Below, one piece after another: positions 10,907-23,929 of a stretch of DNA of 64,000 nucleotides. A model generated the notes under the pieces. That model searched no databases and was not told the DNA's origin. It saw only the letters and a program-made list of their open reading frames with translations. The DNA lies in assembly GCA_949130495.1 (NCBI GenBank), contig OX422207.1:830154073-830218072 (forward strand), written 5' to 3'. The DNA is from Sambucus nigra. Its lineage: Eukaryota; Streptophyta; Magnoliopsida; Dipsacales; Adoxaceae. Within the stretch, counting starts at the first letter, position 1; each line of letters begins with the position of its first letter. The translations under genes were made by a program, and so were the position numbers.

Positions 10907-13012
10907 TGTTGCCCAGATATTAACTCAAGAGGGGGGGTGAATTGAGTTTAGCAAACTTTTTGGGGTTAATTTGATATTTCAGAAAATATTTTAATTTAAA
11001 TCAATTGATATAAATATCAGAAGAAATAAATCTTCAAAGATTAACACTAAATTTATCTAACAATTTTAACTAAATAAATTAGACAAGATAAATCACAGAA
11101 ATCAATACCCAAATAAATCTTTAATTAATTTTCGTATTTAATAAAAAATAATATTCTGGATTTTATTAATTATTACGAAAATAATAAATTTCAGTCTTAA
11201 AGGATTTATTAATTTCAGTTTTAATTAATTAGCAAGGCAAATGCTTGATAATGAAATTAAATATTGACACAAGCAAATAAATAAACTTAAATGCAGAAAA
11301 TAAATGACACCGTGATTTTAACGTGGTTCGGCCAAAAACCCGGCCTACGTCCACGCGCCAGAGCCGCTTCCGTCTCTTTGCGCTTCAATACCGTGATCCA
11401 CTAAGGCAGGATCAAACCTCCAACGTACAATCGAGCAGCTAAACCTTGCTACTTGTACAATCGAAGCTAAAGTTCCAGCTTCAAATAGTTCCGAAAGTTG
11501 AGTACAAAATTTGGAAGTTGAAACTCTCAAAAGTTACAATGTAAGACTGAGTTTCTTCTCGTTTAAGACTTCACAATAGATCTGAATATTTGGCACTAGA
11601 CTTTTCTTGAATTCTTTGCAGTAAAGTAGTATTTCTTGTGCTTGTTCTCTTCTTCAAGGACAGCTTAAAATATCAAGCCAGAATAAACTGATATGCGGCT
11701 GTTTCAAACTTTGAGTAGAGCTAAAAAAATCTTCTCTTATTGCTTTCTTTTCTTCTTTTTGATCTCTTTCTATTTTTCTCAGTATGTTCAACAACAGCAG
11801 CTGATCTTCAATATGTAGATGTCTAAAATAAGATGACCGTTGGAGAGGAGAGTGAGATACGCTCTTCTTGAAAAAATCTGTAGCTGAAGGAGCATTAAAT
11901 GCTCAAGAATAGATGGGAAGATATCTTCCATATCTGTCTAAGAATTAAATGGAAGACTGATAGAGAGAGAAAGATTTAGTGATAAATGAGATATAAAAGA
12001 TAAATATTTAATGATAGAAGGCTTCTCTTTTACAAAACGTCACAAGTCAGCAAAGTCCAGCATCTGATCGAACTGAAATGCTACAGTTCATAGTGTCTTA
12101 AGCCAACAACAAAAAAAATAAAGGTACTGAAAGAAAATTTCGTATAATCAAAAAAAAATTTCTAACAGATATATAAAAAATAATAATAAAAAATGGGAAC
12201 AGTTAAGATTTAGAGCATAATGAATTCATTTTTGGATTCGGATATAAGACCAAAAAAAATCGAACGACTATATTCGTTAAAAAAAATAGAAACGAAAATA
12301 TGGTACTAATTTCAGCCTAAGGTGGATAAATAACTTTATTAAAGATCTAACAATCTTAAATGTATAAGGGGTTTCAAAGCTTATCATCATATCATATCCG
12401 TAGAGGCCATTTAGCAGACAAGACATAACACAAAGGTGATATCTCTAAATGGTCACAATCTCTGCAAAGTAGGACAACTCAATAAGTGGATATAATGACA
12501 TAAGTAGCAGGTAACTTATCATATATAAGTATGTATATATATATATATATATATATATAAGAGATCTTTAAAAGAATTCGGATAAAAAAATAGATAACAG
12601 ATTTTCGTAAAAGATTTCCGAATAAAAAGCAGATAATAGATTTTAACAAAAATTCGGACAAAAAATAGATAACAGATTTTCGTAAAACGAAATTTCCGAA
12701 TTAAAATGTAAATAACATATTTCGAACCAGAGTTTTCGGCCAGATTTCGTATAAAGCATCATGGATATATGAGATCTTTTGTACCAAATGATATAAGTAT
12801 ATAACAGATATCAAGGCTCATAAATGAGCTGAGCATACTTGTGGAGTTAGAAGACGTGGCTTTTTGCAGAGGGATATGACCTTTGCTAAAGCAGTATGTA
12901 TGTTCCCCATACATGACAGATTAGACCAGGGTAGGTAAAGTATAGGATACGCCATTATTTAAGGCAATGAGCCTGCAAAGGTCAAATCTTGTAGGCAAAA
13001 GAAAAAGTTGAT

Positions 13013-13055
<43 letters not shown>

Positions 13056-13914
13056 TAATATATAAAAGTACAAAGGGGGTCACTTCACAACAGTTCCGTG
13101 GCAACGCTTTAAAAATCGGTAGTCCATATCTCTGATGTCAGCTATGGCCGAATGCTGAATAAACCAAGAGAGGATATTTTCTTATAAAAAAAATATACAG
13201 CCATATATAGAGGCCATATGCGTGGAGTTACTGATGGGACCAAAAAAAATATAAAGTAAATGTTTTCTCAAGGCATTGACAGGTAGAAAGCAAAGAAATA
13301 CAAAAAAACTGATATCTTTGTTAAATCAAATCTCAAGGCCATACTTCTACTGCTCAAAACAAGATTACTCATCATATCTTTATCTGCACATGACAGTGGT
13401 GATGTAGACTAAAGGAAATGAGGTTCTAGTATCTTATTGTTAAATCCTGTACAACCAAAGATATAAGGAAAAAAAATGGAACCAAATGATTTTAAAAAAA
13501 TATTTTATGATAACAGATTTAATTAAGAACCAACTTATTTTTTTAAGAAATAACAAATTCATTTTTAAACAAAACTATTTTTGTTAAAAATAAATTTTCA
13601 GTAAAAATAAGAATTCCATTTAAAAGAAAATTTAGACTCACAATTAATTTTGCCACACAATTAAAAGTCATAAATCAAGAAATATGCATGTGTACCTAAT
13701 GTGTCAAGTGCAAATGTGCAACATATGTGAATACCTTTACTCGAATATGTCGTTGAGAAGAGTCGACACAAGATTATACAATAATGAATATATATAGAAT
13801 AACTTAATAAAAATATGTTTGGAATCATCAAAATCAATATATTAAGTTAAACTAAAATGTACATTTAATTAAACTGATTTAATTAATTAGGGATAAAATA
13901 CATTTTTGTTAACA
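10907..13914 (-). repeat. Sirevirus-like LTR (5' LTR in element orientation)
   Basis: Near-identical to 2298-5360. Differences include a (TA)n tract half as long (13016-13054) and a missing block of about 19 bp near 13435. Its outer end is followed by the TSD gtagt. Confidence 0.9.
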
Positions 13915-16026
13915 GTAGTCATTTAGCCTTAAGTGATATTTTGCCTTACACGGTGCCACATGTTATATTTTGATTGGACCAAAGGGATGTGCCTTATTCC
14001 GACTTATAACCCTTAAAAACCATCCCATTTCTTCATAAAATCAGTCTTGGTTCAGTTTGGAGAGCTTATCTTGAGGAAAGAGAGTCGGGAAGTTCGGGAA
14101 AAAGAAAGTGAGGAGAAAAATTGGAGAAAAATTTATAGAAATTACATAAACGTCCCTAAGGTAATTATACCTGTAAATCTTGTTATATTTTTGTAATTAT
14201 TGATTGAAATTATATAAATAATCATTTTTTTACTAAACTTCGTGTTTTGAGGTATACGTATGGATAGATGCGAGTTTAAGCAAAGTTGAATGTGTAAATC
14301 AGGTATATTGCTTCGATTGGAAACCTTGTGTATACAAACTTCTAAATATTTTTGTATATTTATTGGAATTGAATAATTCTAGTTGGATATGAAAATAGAC
14401 TCATAGATGTATAACATATCCGAATATTATGTGAAAATACCAAGAAATAAATCTTTGGTGATAGTTTGAAATTCAGGTATAAAATCTGCCCCAAGAGTGT
14501 AAGTATGCACACCATGTCTTCGATGTTTTGCTTGACATAGAAAATGAACCTTAAAAATTATAAAACTTTAAATTTGTATTTTTCAATATGTTTATTGATG
14601 TTGGTTGAAATATCATAGAAAGTTATGATAGAGAAAAATGATGAAAATTCCTGGAAATTGACTGAACGACAGAGGAGCCTATAGGGCGGATTTGCTATGT
14701 AGCAAAGAAATGGGCATATCTTGATCTAGGAAAATTGAAATGATATGTCATCTTTTGGATTGGGAACCCAATATGTTAAGGATTAAACTACTAGGAATAA
14801 ATTAAAATATATTTGGCCTATGATTTGGGTATAGTAAATATCTTACCATGAAGTTAGATTGAACTTCATTTACGATATATGATTTGAATGGGATTATATG
14901 ATGCTTATGAATTGGGTTAAGTTTAAGTTATTATTTTGATTATTAATATCCTTATGATGATACTAATATTTTAATAATTTATATGTGAAAGGGAAGAAGA
15001 ACCGGTTGAATAAGTGCCAGATAAAAGCAAGGGAAAAAATACATGAAGTGGCCAAGGTGAGTGTACTCACTAGAAAGAGATGTATTATACATGGTTATGG
15101 AGATGATTTGAATATTACTCATGGGTAAGATGTATTACACAAGGTTATGGATACGATCTTAATATCACTCACGGGTAAGATGTAGTACACATGGGTATGG
15201 ATACGATCTGAATATTACTCATTGTTAAGATGTATTATACATGGTTACGGATATGATCTGAATATCACTTATTGGTAAGATGTATTATACATGGTTACGA
15301 ATATGATCAGAAAATATTGAATATGAATTTGTTCATTTCGGTTTACCAAAATGGGAGGTTACTCCCCGAACCGAAATGGGAGAGATTTATCTATTAAAGA
15401 CAAGCGGTTATTCCTCGACCAAGAATGGGGGAGAATTGTCTATTGCAGATAGGATATGTGAATCACGATTCAAATAAGTTGGTCATTCTTTATGAATGAG
15501 GTGGATAAGTATATAATTGGTTATTCTTTATGAATGATCCGAATAAGTATATAATTTGTCATTCTTTATTAATAAGCCGGATAAGTATATAATTGGTAAT
15601 TATTTATAAATGGGTCGGATAAGTATGTATATATCATCACGGGAATATGATTTATTGTATTTAATTTTATGCAATAGTGTAGTAGTGATGCATTTGTTAA
15701 GCTATTTTGCTCATGGTTCCTATGTTTATGTTTTTCAAGTATTATGATATCACTGCCAAATCTAGGAGGTTGGTGGGGTTAGCAATGGATGCATAAAACC
15801 ATGATTTTGGTAAAATGTAAATGGGGTAATTTAAGCCCACTTATCTTTTCAGTAAGTTTGAATATGCATAATTACCTTAAAGTTGTCAAAAGTGTTAGTT
15901 TTATTGGTTCATGTTAATAATTGGAAAAGGATACTCGTGTTTATGGTTTGCTTAAGGTAATTATGATTTGGCTCACTTTAACTTTCAAACTTAGTTATAA
16001 GTAACTGGGTTGGGGTGTGTCAACTT

Positions 16027-16039
16027 TGGTATCAGAGCC
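16027..16039 (+). promoter_or_regulatory. Primer-binding site of the Tekay-type element
   Basis: tggtatcagagcc, four bases after the LTR end ...gtgtgtca. Complementary to initiator Met tRNA, as in Tekay/Del chromoviruses. Confidence 0.88.
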
Positions 16040-17562
16040 TAGGTTTTATAGGTTCTGGAGGGAGGAGCGCTTAGATTTGGCAGTGGAAGTAGAAATTATT
16101 TTGAGTTATAAGAAAATTGGATTTATTGACTAAGATCTATTAGTTATACATATATATTATTGTATGGGATATGAAATGTAAGGATCTTGAAGGAAAGGAA
16201 ATGAGATGTTAAGGTTTATTCGGGGATGACAACGAATACATGTATTTTAATATGAATCATTGCATTGTTTTATTTGTGGTATGGACAAACATGTCATTGA
16301 AGGAAAATTTTTAAAGACAAAATGTGGTAGACGAAAATTGTAAAGTATTGGAAGTAATCTCTTCTTATACTGGAATATGTAGACTTGAGTTGTGTCACAT
16401 ATTAAACCATGGTTTTATGTGTTCCCATTTATATGGGAGAGTGAGGTACGGGAACCCATATTCCGTTAAAGGGTGAGATGTTAAATTATTATAGTGTAAA
16501 TAAAATGAAGATTCACATGGTAAAGGTGAAGTGAGAAGATTAGTAGTTGTATATGCTTAAATTTAATATGTGAAATGGTCTGAAATTCAATTTCTAGTCA
16601 ATATATCACAATTGATCTAGATATGGGTTCATACTGAATTATGATAAGTATAAGAAAAGATTAATAAGAGTTGAGATGTATTTTTTTACTAGTATGAGTA
16701 TATGTAGTGAATATTACTCTTGGGATGTTTTCAAATGCTTATATGAATAGTAAAGTTGAGACGAGATGTTAAAGAGTGGGAAGTTTAAAAATATTAGGGA
16801 GCCCTTTTAAGAGTATGCGTTGTGTATAAATATGGGAAAGGTGCTAATCGGGTTGGAATATCAATAATTGGTTTGGGAGGATATTGAGTTGTATTTGCCA
16901 TTGTACGTATGTGATATCACTAAGAGTATGACATATAATAAATATGATTGACATTATATGGAGTCACCAAGAAGTATGTGTAAGGATAATGTGCTATGTG
17001 AGATACCGTAAGGGGATATATTAAGGTATTTGTACATGTTATTTGAAATAAATACAACATATAATAGTTAGAAAAGTATTATGAGGTTGGTAAGTATGGT
17101 TAAAGTTTTAAGTGGTGATGGTACGTTTAACATCCATGTTACCAAACGGGTAAGATGAGTGTAGTAATGATATTGCATAATAATATCATGTTAATAAACA
17201 TTGGGATAATATTATGATTGTAAAGTTATTGTGTTGGATAAATGACTTGCTAAGATCATTATATGTTTAGTTAAAGAACAATCAAATGATACTGAAAAAG
17301 GGAATATAGTGAGAAGTTAGATTGAGTTCATAGTGCATAACTGCATTAATATACATGAAGGTGAATATGAAATCTTGGTTAAGAATAAACATTTAATGAA
17401 TGATTGTTCAGTTTCGATAGATGAATAGTAGTGAGGATATATTAAAATTAAGAAATTGTAAGGATGATATTTAACGTACTCTTAAACTTCAGAAATGATA
17501 CAAAAATTTGTTAAGGTCAAACACATGTATTTGGTGTTAGATGGAAGATGGAAATATGATGT
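16040..17562 (+). other. Non-coding interior of the Tekay-type element, left part
   Basis: About 1.5 kb of AT-rich sequence between the PBS and the nested Ogre-PBS element. No open frame above about 60 codons and no Gag motif was seen. It ends in the TSD gatgt (17558-17562). Confidence 0.6.
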
Positions 17563-17825
17563 TGTAGAAGGGTGTTTCAAGCTTCACCATTATTTTTATG
17601 GGTGAGGGTCCCTCAAAGACCCCCCCCCCCAATCAGCTTACATAAAATATGAGGTTGAGGGAAACCCCAGGGTCCCTCCACCGCAGAAGTGTCATATTAG
17701 AGAAGGAACCCCCAGGGTCGCCACCCCCTCCCGCAGAACTGCCATATTGAAGAAGGAAACCTCAGGTCCCTTCACCGCGGAAGTGCTATATTGGAGAAGG
17801 AACCCCCAAGGTCCCTCCACCGCAG

Positions 17826-19010
17826 AAGTTCAAGTAGAAAAGGGCCAACGCGAGGGTCACTGCAGAAATGGCATTCGAGAAGTGCCTCACACGGGCCACT
17901 ATAAAAGTCCAAGTTAAGAAGGGCCACCGTAAGGCTCACTGCAGAAATGACATTCGATAAGTGCCCCGCAAGGGCCACTGCAGAAGTCCAAGTCGAGAAG
18001 GGTCACCGCAAGGGTCACTGTAGAAATGACATCTGAGAAGTGCCCCGTAAGGGCCACTGCAGAATTCCAAGTTGAGAAGGGACACCATAAGGGTTACTGC
18101 ATAAATGACATTCCAGAAGTGCCCCGCAAGGGTCACTGCAGAAGTCCAAGTTGAGAAGGGCCACCACAAGGGTCACTGCAGAAATTAAAATTGAGAAGTG
18201 CCCCACAAGGGCCACTGCAGAAGTCCAAGTTGATAAGGGTCACCGCAAGGGTCACTGTGGAAATGACATTCAAGAATTGCCCTGTAAGGGCCATTACAGA
18301 AGTCCAAGTTGAGAAGGGCCACCGCAAGGGTCACTACAGAAATGACAATTGAGAAGTGCCCCGCAAGGGCCACTGCAGAAGTCCAAGTTGAGAAGGGCCA
18401 CTGCAAGGGTCACTGTAGAAGTACAAGTTGAGAAGGACCACTGCAGAAATGACATTTGAGAAGTACCCCGCAAGGGCCACTGCAGAAGTCTGAGTTAAAA
18501 AGGTCCACTGCAAGGGTCACTGCAGAAGTCCAAGTTGAGAAGGGCCACCATAAGGGTCACTGCAGAAATGACATTTGAGAAGTGCCCCGTAAGGGCCACT
18601 GCAGAAGCCTAGGTTGAGAAGGGCAACATTAAGGGTCACTGTAGAAATGACATTCGAGAAGTGCCCTGTAAGGGCCACTGCAGAAGTCTAAGTTCATAAG
18701 GGCCACCGCAAGGGTCATTGCAGAAATGACATTTGAGAAGTACCCCGTAAGGGCCACTGCAGAAGTCCAAGTTGAGAAGGGCCACCGTAAGGGTCATTGC
18801 AGAAATGACATTCGAGAAGTGCCCCAAAAGGTCCACTACAGAAGTCCAAGTTGAGAAGGGCCACCACAAGGGTCACTACATAAATGGCATTGGAGAAATT
18901 CCCTACAAGGGCCACTGCAGAAGTCCAAGTTGAGAAGGGCCAGCAAGGGTCACCGCCGAAGTCCAAGTTGAGAAGGACCACCGCAAGGGTCCCTGCAGAA
19001 ACTCAAGATT
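17826..19010. repeat. 78-bp tandem array in the left LTR
   Basis: About 15 diverged units of the type aagtccaagttgagaagg / gccaccgcaagggtcactgc / agaaatgacattcgagaag / tgccccgcaagggccactgc. The period is mostly 78 bp (78-79), equal to 26 codons, so overlapping minus-strand open frames arise automatically; they are not taken as genes. Confidence 0.92.
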
Positions 19011-19508
19011 GAGAAGAGTCACCACAAGGGTCCCTGCAGAAGCCCAAGTTGAGAGGGACTCCGCAAGGGTCCCCGCAGAAATAACATTTGAGAAGAGGGA
19101 ACCACAAGGTCCTTCCCCCCTCAGCTCCCAGAAAAAGTTAGGACTATCGGATTGAGAGAATACTAGTAGAAAGACCCTAGGGTCGCCTAGTCCTCACACA
19201 CCTCACACTTAGTAACAAGTGAAGTGAGCATCCAGAGGGTTGGCTGCTCACAAGAAAATAATTGTTTATAAAATGATTTTAAAGTAGAGGATCCTATAGA
19301 CCCCTCTCAAGAAAAATGATTTTAGAAGGGGGTCCTCAAGATCCCCCTCAACTTATAAATATTTTAGAGGAGGTGGTCCTCAAGAACCGCCTCAAGCTTA
19401 CAAATATTGTACCACAAGTTATCGTTTCAAAAGATATTTACTAAATCAGATATCTTGTCTTCATTGGGGACATATTTGCTTCTTACCTTGGGTTGGCACC
19501 AGGTGGCG

Positions 19509-20057
19509 AGGGGTGGCAATTTTTGACACGACACGATAACCCGACACGAACACGACACGAAGTTAGCGGGTTAGGGTTGACGATTTCTTGACACGAACCC
19601 GAATATGACACGACCCGCCAACACGAATAATAAACGGGTTGGGTTAGTGTCAAACACGTATAACTCAAAAATGACAAGAATAAACCCGCTTAACTCGTAT
19701 TTTATGGAGAATATATTAGATAATTTATATATCTTGATAGGCATTCTATAAAATTCATGGAGAATCGGATGATAAATTATTTATGTGTTGAAAGAAGTTG
19801 AAATTAATTAAATTTAAGTTATTGTAAGCCTATGATTGGTATGATTGGTTAAGAGAGAAGAAAAAAATTATTTTATATTTTACATAATGGGTTATGCGGG
19901 TCAACTCGAACACGACACGATAATAAATAGGTCGGGTTAGTGTTTGCTCATCTGACACGATTAGTTAAATGGGTCGGGTTAGTGTCGACTAATACTTGAC
20001 ACGGACCCGACATGACACGACCCGAACATGACACGACGCACACGAATTGCCACCTCT
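19509..20057. mobile_element. hAT-like MITE in the left LTR
   Basis: A 549-bp insertion with terminal inverted repeats aggggtggcaatt / reverse complement agaggtggcaatt (one mismatch) and a perfect 8-bp TSD aggtggcg (19501-19508, 20058-20065). The right LTR has one uninterrupted ccaggtggcgcc at the matching site (29771-29782). The 8-bp TSD and AGGGGTGGCAA-type ends are hAT features. The inside is dominated by gacacgaccc / cgggtt words and codes for nothing. Confidence 0.9.
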
Positions 20058-20189
20058 AGGTGGCGCCTGCAGGAGGGGACAACCAGAGTTGCCTGTAGGT
20101 AGGGACAAATGGTACACTTCAGACATTATTCCCCACCAACCCTCTCAATTTTAGCGCCCAAAAGTTCCAACTCAGCCCTAGTGCCCATG

Positions 20190-20197
20190 TATAAATA
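20190..20197 (+). promoter_or_regulatory. TATA box of the left LTR promoter
   Basis: tataaata in gcccatgtataaatagaca, conserved in the other LTR at 29905-29912. It probably sets the start of the genomic RNA about 30 bp downstream. Confidence 0.6.
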
Positions 20198-20556
20198 GAC
20201 ATCTGGGCAAGGTCAAAGGAGACAATTGAAATTGCACTGTTACTCTGCCAAAACCACACCAGACCTACCTAGTATTCTCTCCCTGCTCATTCTCTTAGTG
20301 TTGAGTGCCTTATTCTTTCACTCCCCACTGACATCCATCATTCTCAGGTGTTTCCCTTGAGAAAACTACTATTTTTGCTGTGAAAGTTTATCTTCTTGCA
20401 GGGAGTGAGTTGAAGCTTGAGATCCATTTTTACCAAAAGGAGAAGGTTTCTTAAGAAGCTGCACCAGAAGACCTTGCAGGAAGTGTCCATTAGAATGGGT
20501 CACGCCTCACCCTTTCCAGTTATTCATAGACTCCAATCTCACTACCCTCCTACATT

Positions 20557-20574
20557 TGGCGACTCTGCTGGGGA
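20557..20574 (+). promoter_or_regulatory. Ogre-type primer-binding site
   Basis: tggcgactctgctgggga directly after the LTR end ctaca and two t bases. This form is known from Ogre elements of the Tat lineage. Confidence 0.85.
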
Positions 20575-20589
20575 GGTATCCTCACTTCC

Positions 20590-20784
20590 ATGGATAAAGA
20601 AGGTTTTAATATTTCTAAGCAGCTAGTGTTTGAAGACATTCCATGTGGGAATGGAGATCAAAGAGACCATTCCACTCAGGTGGATGTGGTGGTGACCAGA
20701 GCAAAGATACCTGCTCCTCCCAGAGGGCAAACCAGCTCACTGGCAGCAGCTCTGATGGCAGAGGCTTATGAGTATGCTTTTTAA
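20590..20784 (+). CDS. Small unrecognised ORF after the PBS
   Basis: A 64-residue frame starting ATG 16 bp past the PBS (MDKEGFNISKQLVFEDIPCG at its start) in the position of an Ogre first ORF. No family is recognised and no zinc finger or capsid motif is seen. It may be the truncated start of a former ORF1 or chance. Further short plus-strand frames follow without joining into one protein. Confidence 0.3.
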   Translation: MDKEGFNISKQLVFEDIPCGNGDQRDHSTQVDVVVTRAKIPAPPRGQTSSLAAALMAEAYEYAF

Positions 20785-20969
20785 GACTTGGAAAGTTTGG
20801 GTCAAGGTTGTGTAACACCAATAGCATCCCCCTCTGGAGGGGCAGCTGTTCCGGCTGCGATTCTGGTAGAAGTAGCTCAGTCGCGGAGGACGGCGCTGGA
20901 GCAAGTTGTGAAAACCACCGAGTTCATTGGCAGGAACCCCAATAACCCTAAGTGTTTGGTGAGGAATTT

Positions 20970-23140
20970 GGTATGGTCGAGGAACTCCTCGCGCTCAATG
21001 ATAAAAATAAGGAACCCTTAAGAAAAGAACCCATCGTGGTAGAAATTCCAAGTGAGGAACTCTCAGCTGCAGCATCCCCTCTAGAAACAACAACTCGCGA
21101 GGAACCCATGGATGAGAAACCCTGGGTGTCCCTCGTCACAAAAAAAAAGGGGGGAAGTAGCAACAGCAACCCTTATAGAAATTTCAACTCGCGAGGAACC
21201 TTAGGTGTCCCTCATCGCCAATAAAGAAGTTATGGTCGCACTCTCGACGAAGCATGAGGTCGAGACACCCCCGGATGGGAAGTCGAGGTACGAGGAACCC
21301 TGGGTGTCCCTCGTCCCCAACAAAGAAGTCGTGGCCGCAGTCTTGACGAAGCATGAGGTCGAGACACCCCCGGATGGGAGGTCGAGGTGCGAGGAACTCA
21401 TGGCCGAGGAACCCTGGGTGTCCCTCGCCACCAACAAAGAAGTCGTGGTAGCATCCTCAACGAAGCATGAGGTCGAGATACCCCCACTTGAAGAAAGTTG
21501 AAAATGGCCCATTTCACGAAACGTGGTACCACCAGGCGAGGGACCCTCGATAAGGCAGGAGGTCGAGACACCCTTGGATGAGAAGTTGGCACGTGAGGAA
21601 CCCATTGGCAGAGAAGTATCACTTGATGAGAAGTTGTTGAGATACCCTCGGACCCAAGGTCAATACGCGAGGAACCCCTACCAATATTGGCAGATGTAGA
21701 GACACCCTTAGAGGTGAAGTTGGAGTGCGAGGAACCCCCAAAATAATTAATCAACCGCGAGGAACCCGTAGCAAAATGGGGTCTCGCGACTTCAATTTAC
21801 GGCATCGACGAGGAACACATGGTATGTAATGGGTCTCGTGAGGATCCCTTGGCTACACCACTGTCAGATGGAAAATCAAACAAGGAAATAATTAGAATAG
21901 TCGAGGAAGCCTATGGTAGAAACCCAACTCGCGAGGAACCCCAAGTAATATCTCTTGTTAGCGAAAAACTTGTGGAAGCAGAACCTCCAGCCATGGACAC
22001 AAATTCAATGCACGAGGAACCCATGGCAGAAGCATATATTGGCTAGGGACCCTTGGTAGTGGGTCCCATAGTTGAAATTCTATGAGGCGAGCAACCCCTA
22101 AGTCCCAAAGCATCTACGCACGAGGAACCCTCAAAGTTGATGGCGGTAGAATTGATAAGGAACCCACCAACAGGGTGAGTCTCGAGGAAACCAAAGACTT
22201 CAAACCCACTACCCACTAACGTAGTGGGTCGCGAGATACCCGTCATCGGCAGCGCGCTCCCTATGGCAGCCAGGGTTGGCGAGGAACCCACAGAAATACC
22301 AGCCATCGTCGAGGAACCCTCATTAATCAACGCATGATTTGTGGTAGTAACCCTTGATGAGGAAACCACTGATGCAAATTATGAGGAACTCCTCATATTT
22401 AAAAAATGTTTAGCGTGCAACCCACTACGGAAAATGGAAACCACGAGGAACTCCCAGCCATGTTGGTCTTAAGTAACGACCAAATTGAGTTTAATTTCCA
22501 AATTCCAATGAGAAACCAATGGCAGCAACAGCTATTGGTGAGGGGACCTTAGCAGTGGGTCCCAAGGTTGAAATTCCATGAGGTGAGCTAACCCCATGTC
22601 TCAAATAATTAACACATGAGGAACCCACTGATGCAGACAGTTGGTACCAAAGTAAAATCATAAAATAAAAAAAATCCGCGAAAGTGAAAATTCAGTCGAG
22701 GAACCCTTGCCATTTTTTATATAGTTGTGAGGAACCCACAGAGAATTCGGATCCTCTGTGCGAGGAGCCCCTATTTCAGTCAGTAATGAGGAACCCTTAG
22801 GGGTCCTCGTCCCAAACAACAATCTATCACCAACAGGCAGGCTCACTTCCCCAGATTCATAATGGAAGAACCCATAGCCACCCTTAAAGGGATCGAGAGA
22901 CCCTTGGAAGTCATAATGGCAGTCGAGGAACTCGCCGTTGGCAAAGCTATAATCGAGGAATCCCTCAAAATTAAGGCGATGAACATGGTACCCCCAAGTT
23001 CAAACCTTCAGACAAATAACTCTGCAGTAGTGTGTCTGGTAGAGGAACCCCTCGAGTTCAGAGGATTGAATGAGAAATCCCCCAAGTTTAGAACAGCAGA
23101 CGTGGAACCTTGTCTATGACAGAAAGTGATGAGGAATCCT
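20970..23140 (+). repeat. Dispersed CGAGGAACYC motif region with fragmentary frames
   Basis: The word (c/t)gaggaac(c/t)c, or a one-base variant, occurs about 28 times in 2.2 kb at irregular 20-110-bp spacing. At 21230-21480 it is part of a larger tandem of about 105-120 bp (aagaagtcgtgg... acgaagcatgaggtcgagac) that stays open for 98 codons (21205-21501) with the repeated words EEPWVSL, NKEVV and TKHEVE. No known protein is recognised; it may descend from a repetitive Gag-like ORF. Confidence 0.6.
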
Positions 23141-23929
23141 TAAAAGTCTTCACCCCAATATTCAACCCGTTGTCAGCAGACATCCTTACCACTACGGTTG
23201 AAGAGGTAACATGCCTAACTCTTGCCAAGTTTCATTTTCTTAAAAGATTGAACGACTTGCTCTAAGTGTAGAAAAGTTTTTTTTTTTAAATAATTATATG
23301 AGCACACTGTTTGTAAGAAATGCAAAGAGTGACTGCAATGAAGAAAAGGAACACTAGTTATTTTTGTTGGCACCTAAAATTTTGTGCACGACTCATTTAC
23401 CTACATTGTGCGGTGGGTACACCAGATTTATGTTTTTTTTCTTCTTAAAAGAAGGGTAGAACCTCTACTAGATTAAAAGAGGACCCATGTTATAAGGAAC
23501 TTTCCTCATTATAATTGGGGGTATATCCAACCCAAAAGTAAAAGTATAGTGAGTAAAGCCCCTGCAGACACGACAGGACCAACAGGGGATTATCCTCCTA
23601 GTAATAATAATTAAAAAAATCACTACATTTTATTTATTTATTATACAATACAGATTTATAGCCTAGAGAACAATCCCTAACCTCTGTTCTCAAGAAAAAT
23701 TTACTTGACCAGTTTTTAGAAAATAGGGAGAAGCGGGTCTACCCCCCTCTCTAAACTTGTTATTTTTATAAGACAAACAGGTCCTAAGGAAAGTTTGGAA
23801 CAAGGACCCTGCAGACCAAGGGAAATTTTCAGTATAAATAAATAATTATTTCTTTACTTATGATACATATGATATTTTATTCAAAGTTTGTGGGAAGGAG
23901 AAGGGCCAACCCCATCACCTAGTTACTCC
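23141..23929. other. AT-rich spacer inside the Ogre-PBS element
   Basis: About 0.8 kb with no gene, array or terminal motif recognised. Confidence 0.5.

Larger units (their letters stand above)
2298..13914 (-). mobile_element. Sirevirus-like Ty1/copia retrotransposon
   Basis: A complete element: LTRs 2298-5360 (3063 bp) and 10907-13914 (3008 bp), both tgttgcccag...ttgttaaca, with a perfect 5-bp TSD gtagt (2293-2297 and 13915-13919). In minus orientation the order is LTR, PBS (10892-10904), gag, protease, integrase, RT-RNase H, an accessory ORF, duplicated PPTs, LTR. The gag-PR-IN-RT order is diagnostic of copia. Doubled PPT-like aagggggag motifs, a long gag with a coiled-coil-like extension, and the cgtggttcggcc LTR motif suggest the Sirevirus/Maximus clade (inference). 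The reading frame is broken four times, so this copy is not autonomous. The LTRs look about 1% different by eye, apart from (TA)n length and a short indel near 4860/13435. Confidence 0.92.
1961..16022 (+). repeat. Tekay-type 5' LTR, interrupted by the Sirevirus-like element
   Basis: LTR sequence is 1961-2297 and 13920-16022. The join is proven by the right LTR, which reads straight through aaagtagtcatttt near 31137 with a single gtagt. The LTR holds two tandem arrays: about five 50-bp units around agatgtattacacatgg (15078-15310) and about four 36-37-bp units around cattctttatgaatga (15480-15625). Confidence 0.85.
17563..20554 (+). repeat. Left LTR of the Ogre-PBS element
   Basis: Contains a C run near 17621, about 15 tandem 78-bp units (17826-19010), the hAT-like MITE at 19509-20057, a TATA box at 20190-20197 and the end ctcctaca. 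The promoter and end are conserved with the right LTR. Confidence 0.9.

Noticed and set aside
17772..18981. Minus-strand frames rich in LLNLDFCSGP-type repeats, also at 27705-29001
   Set aside because: Products of the 78-bp (26-codon) LTR repeat; the same stretch is open in several frames.
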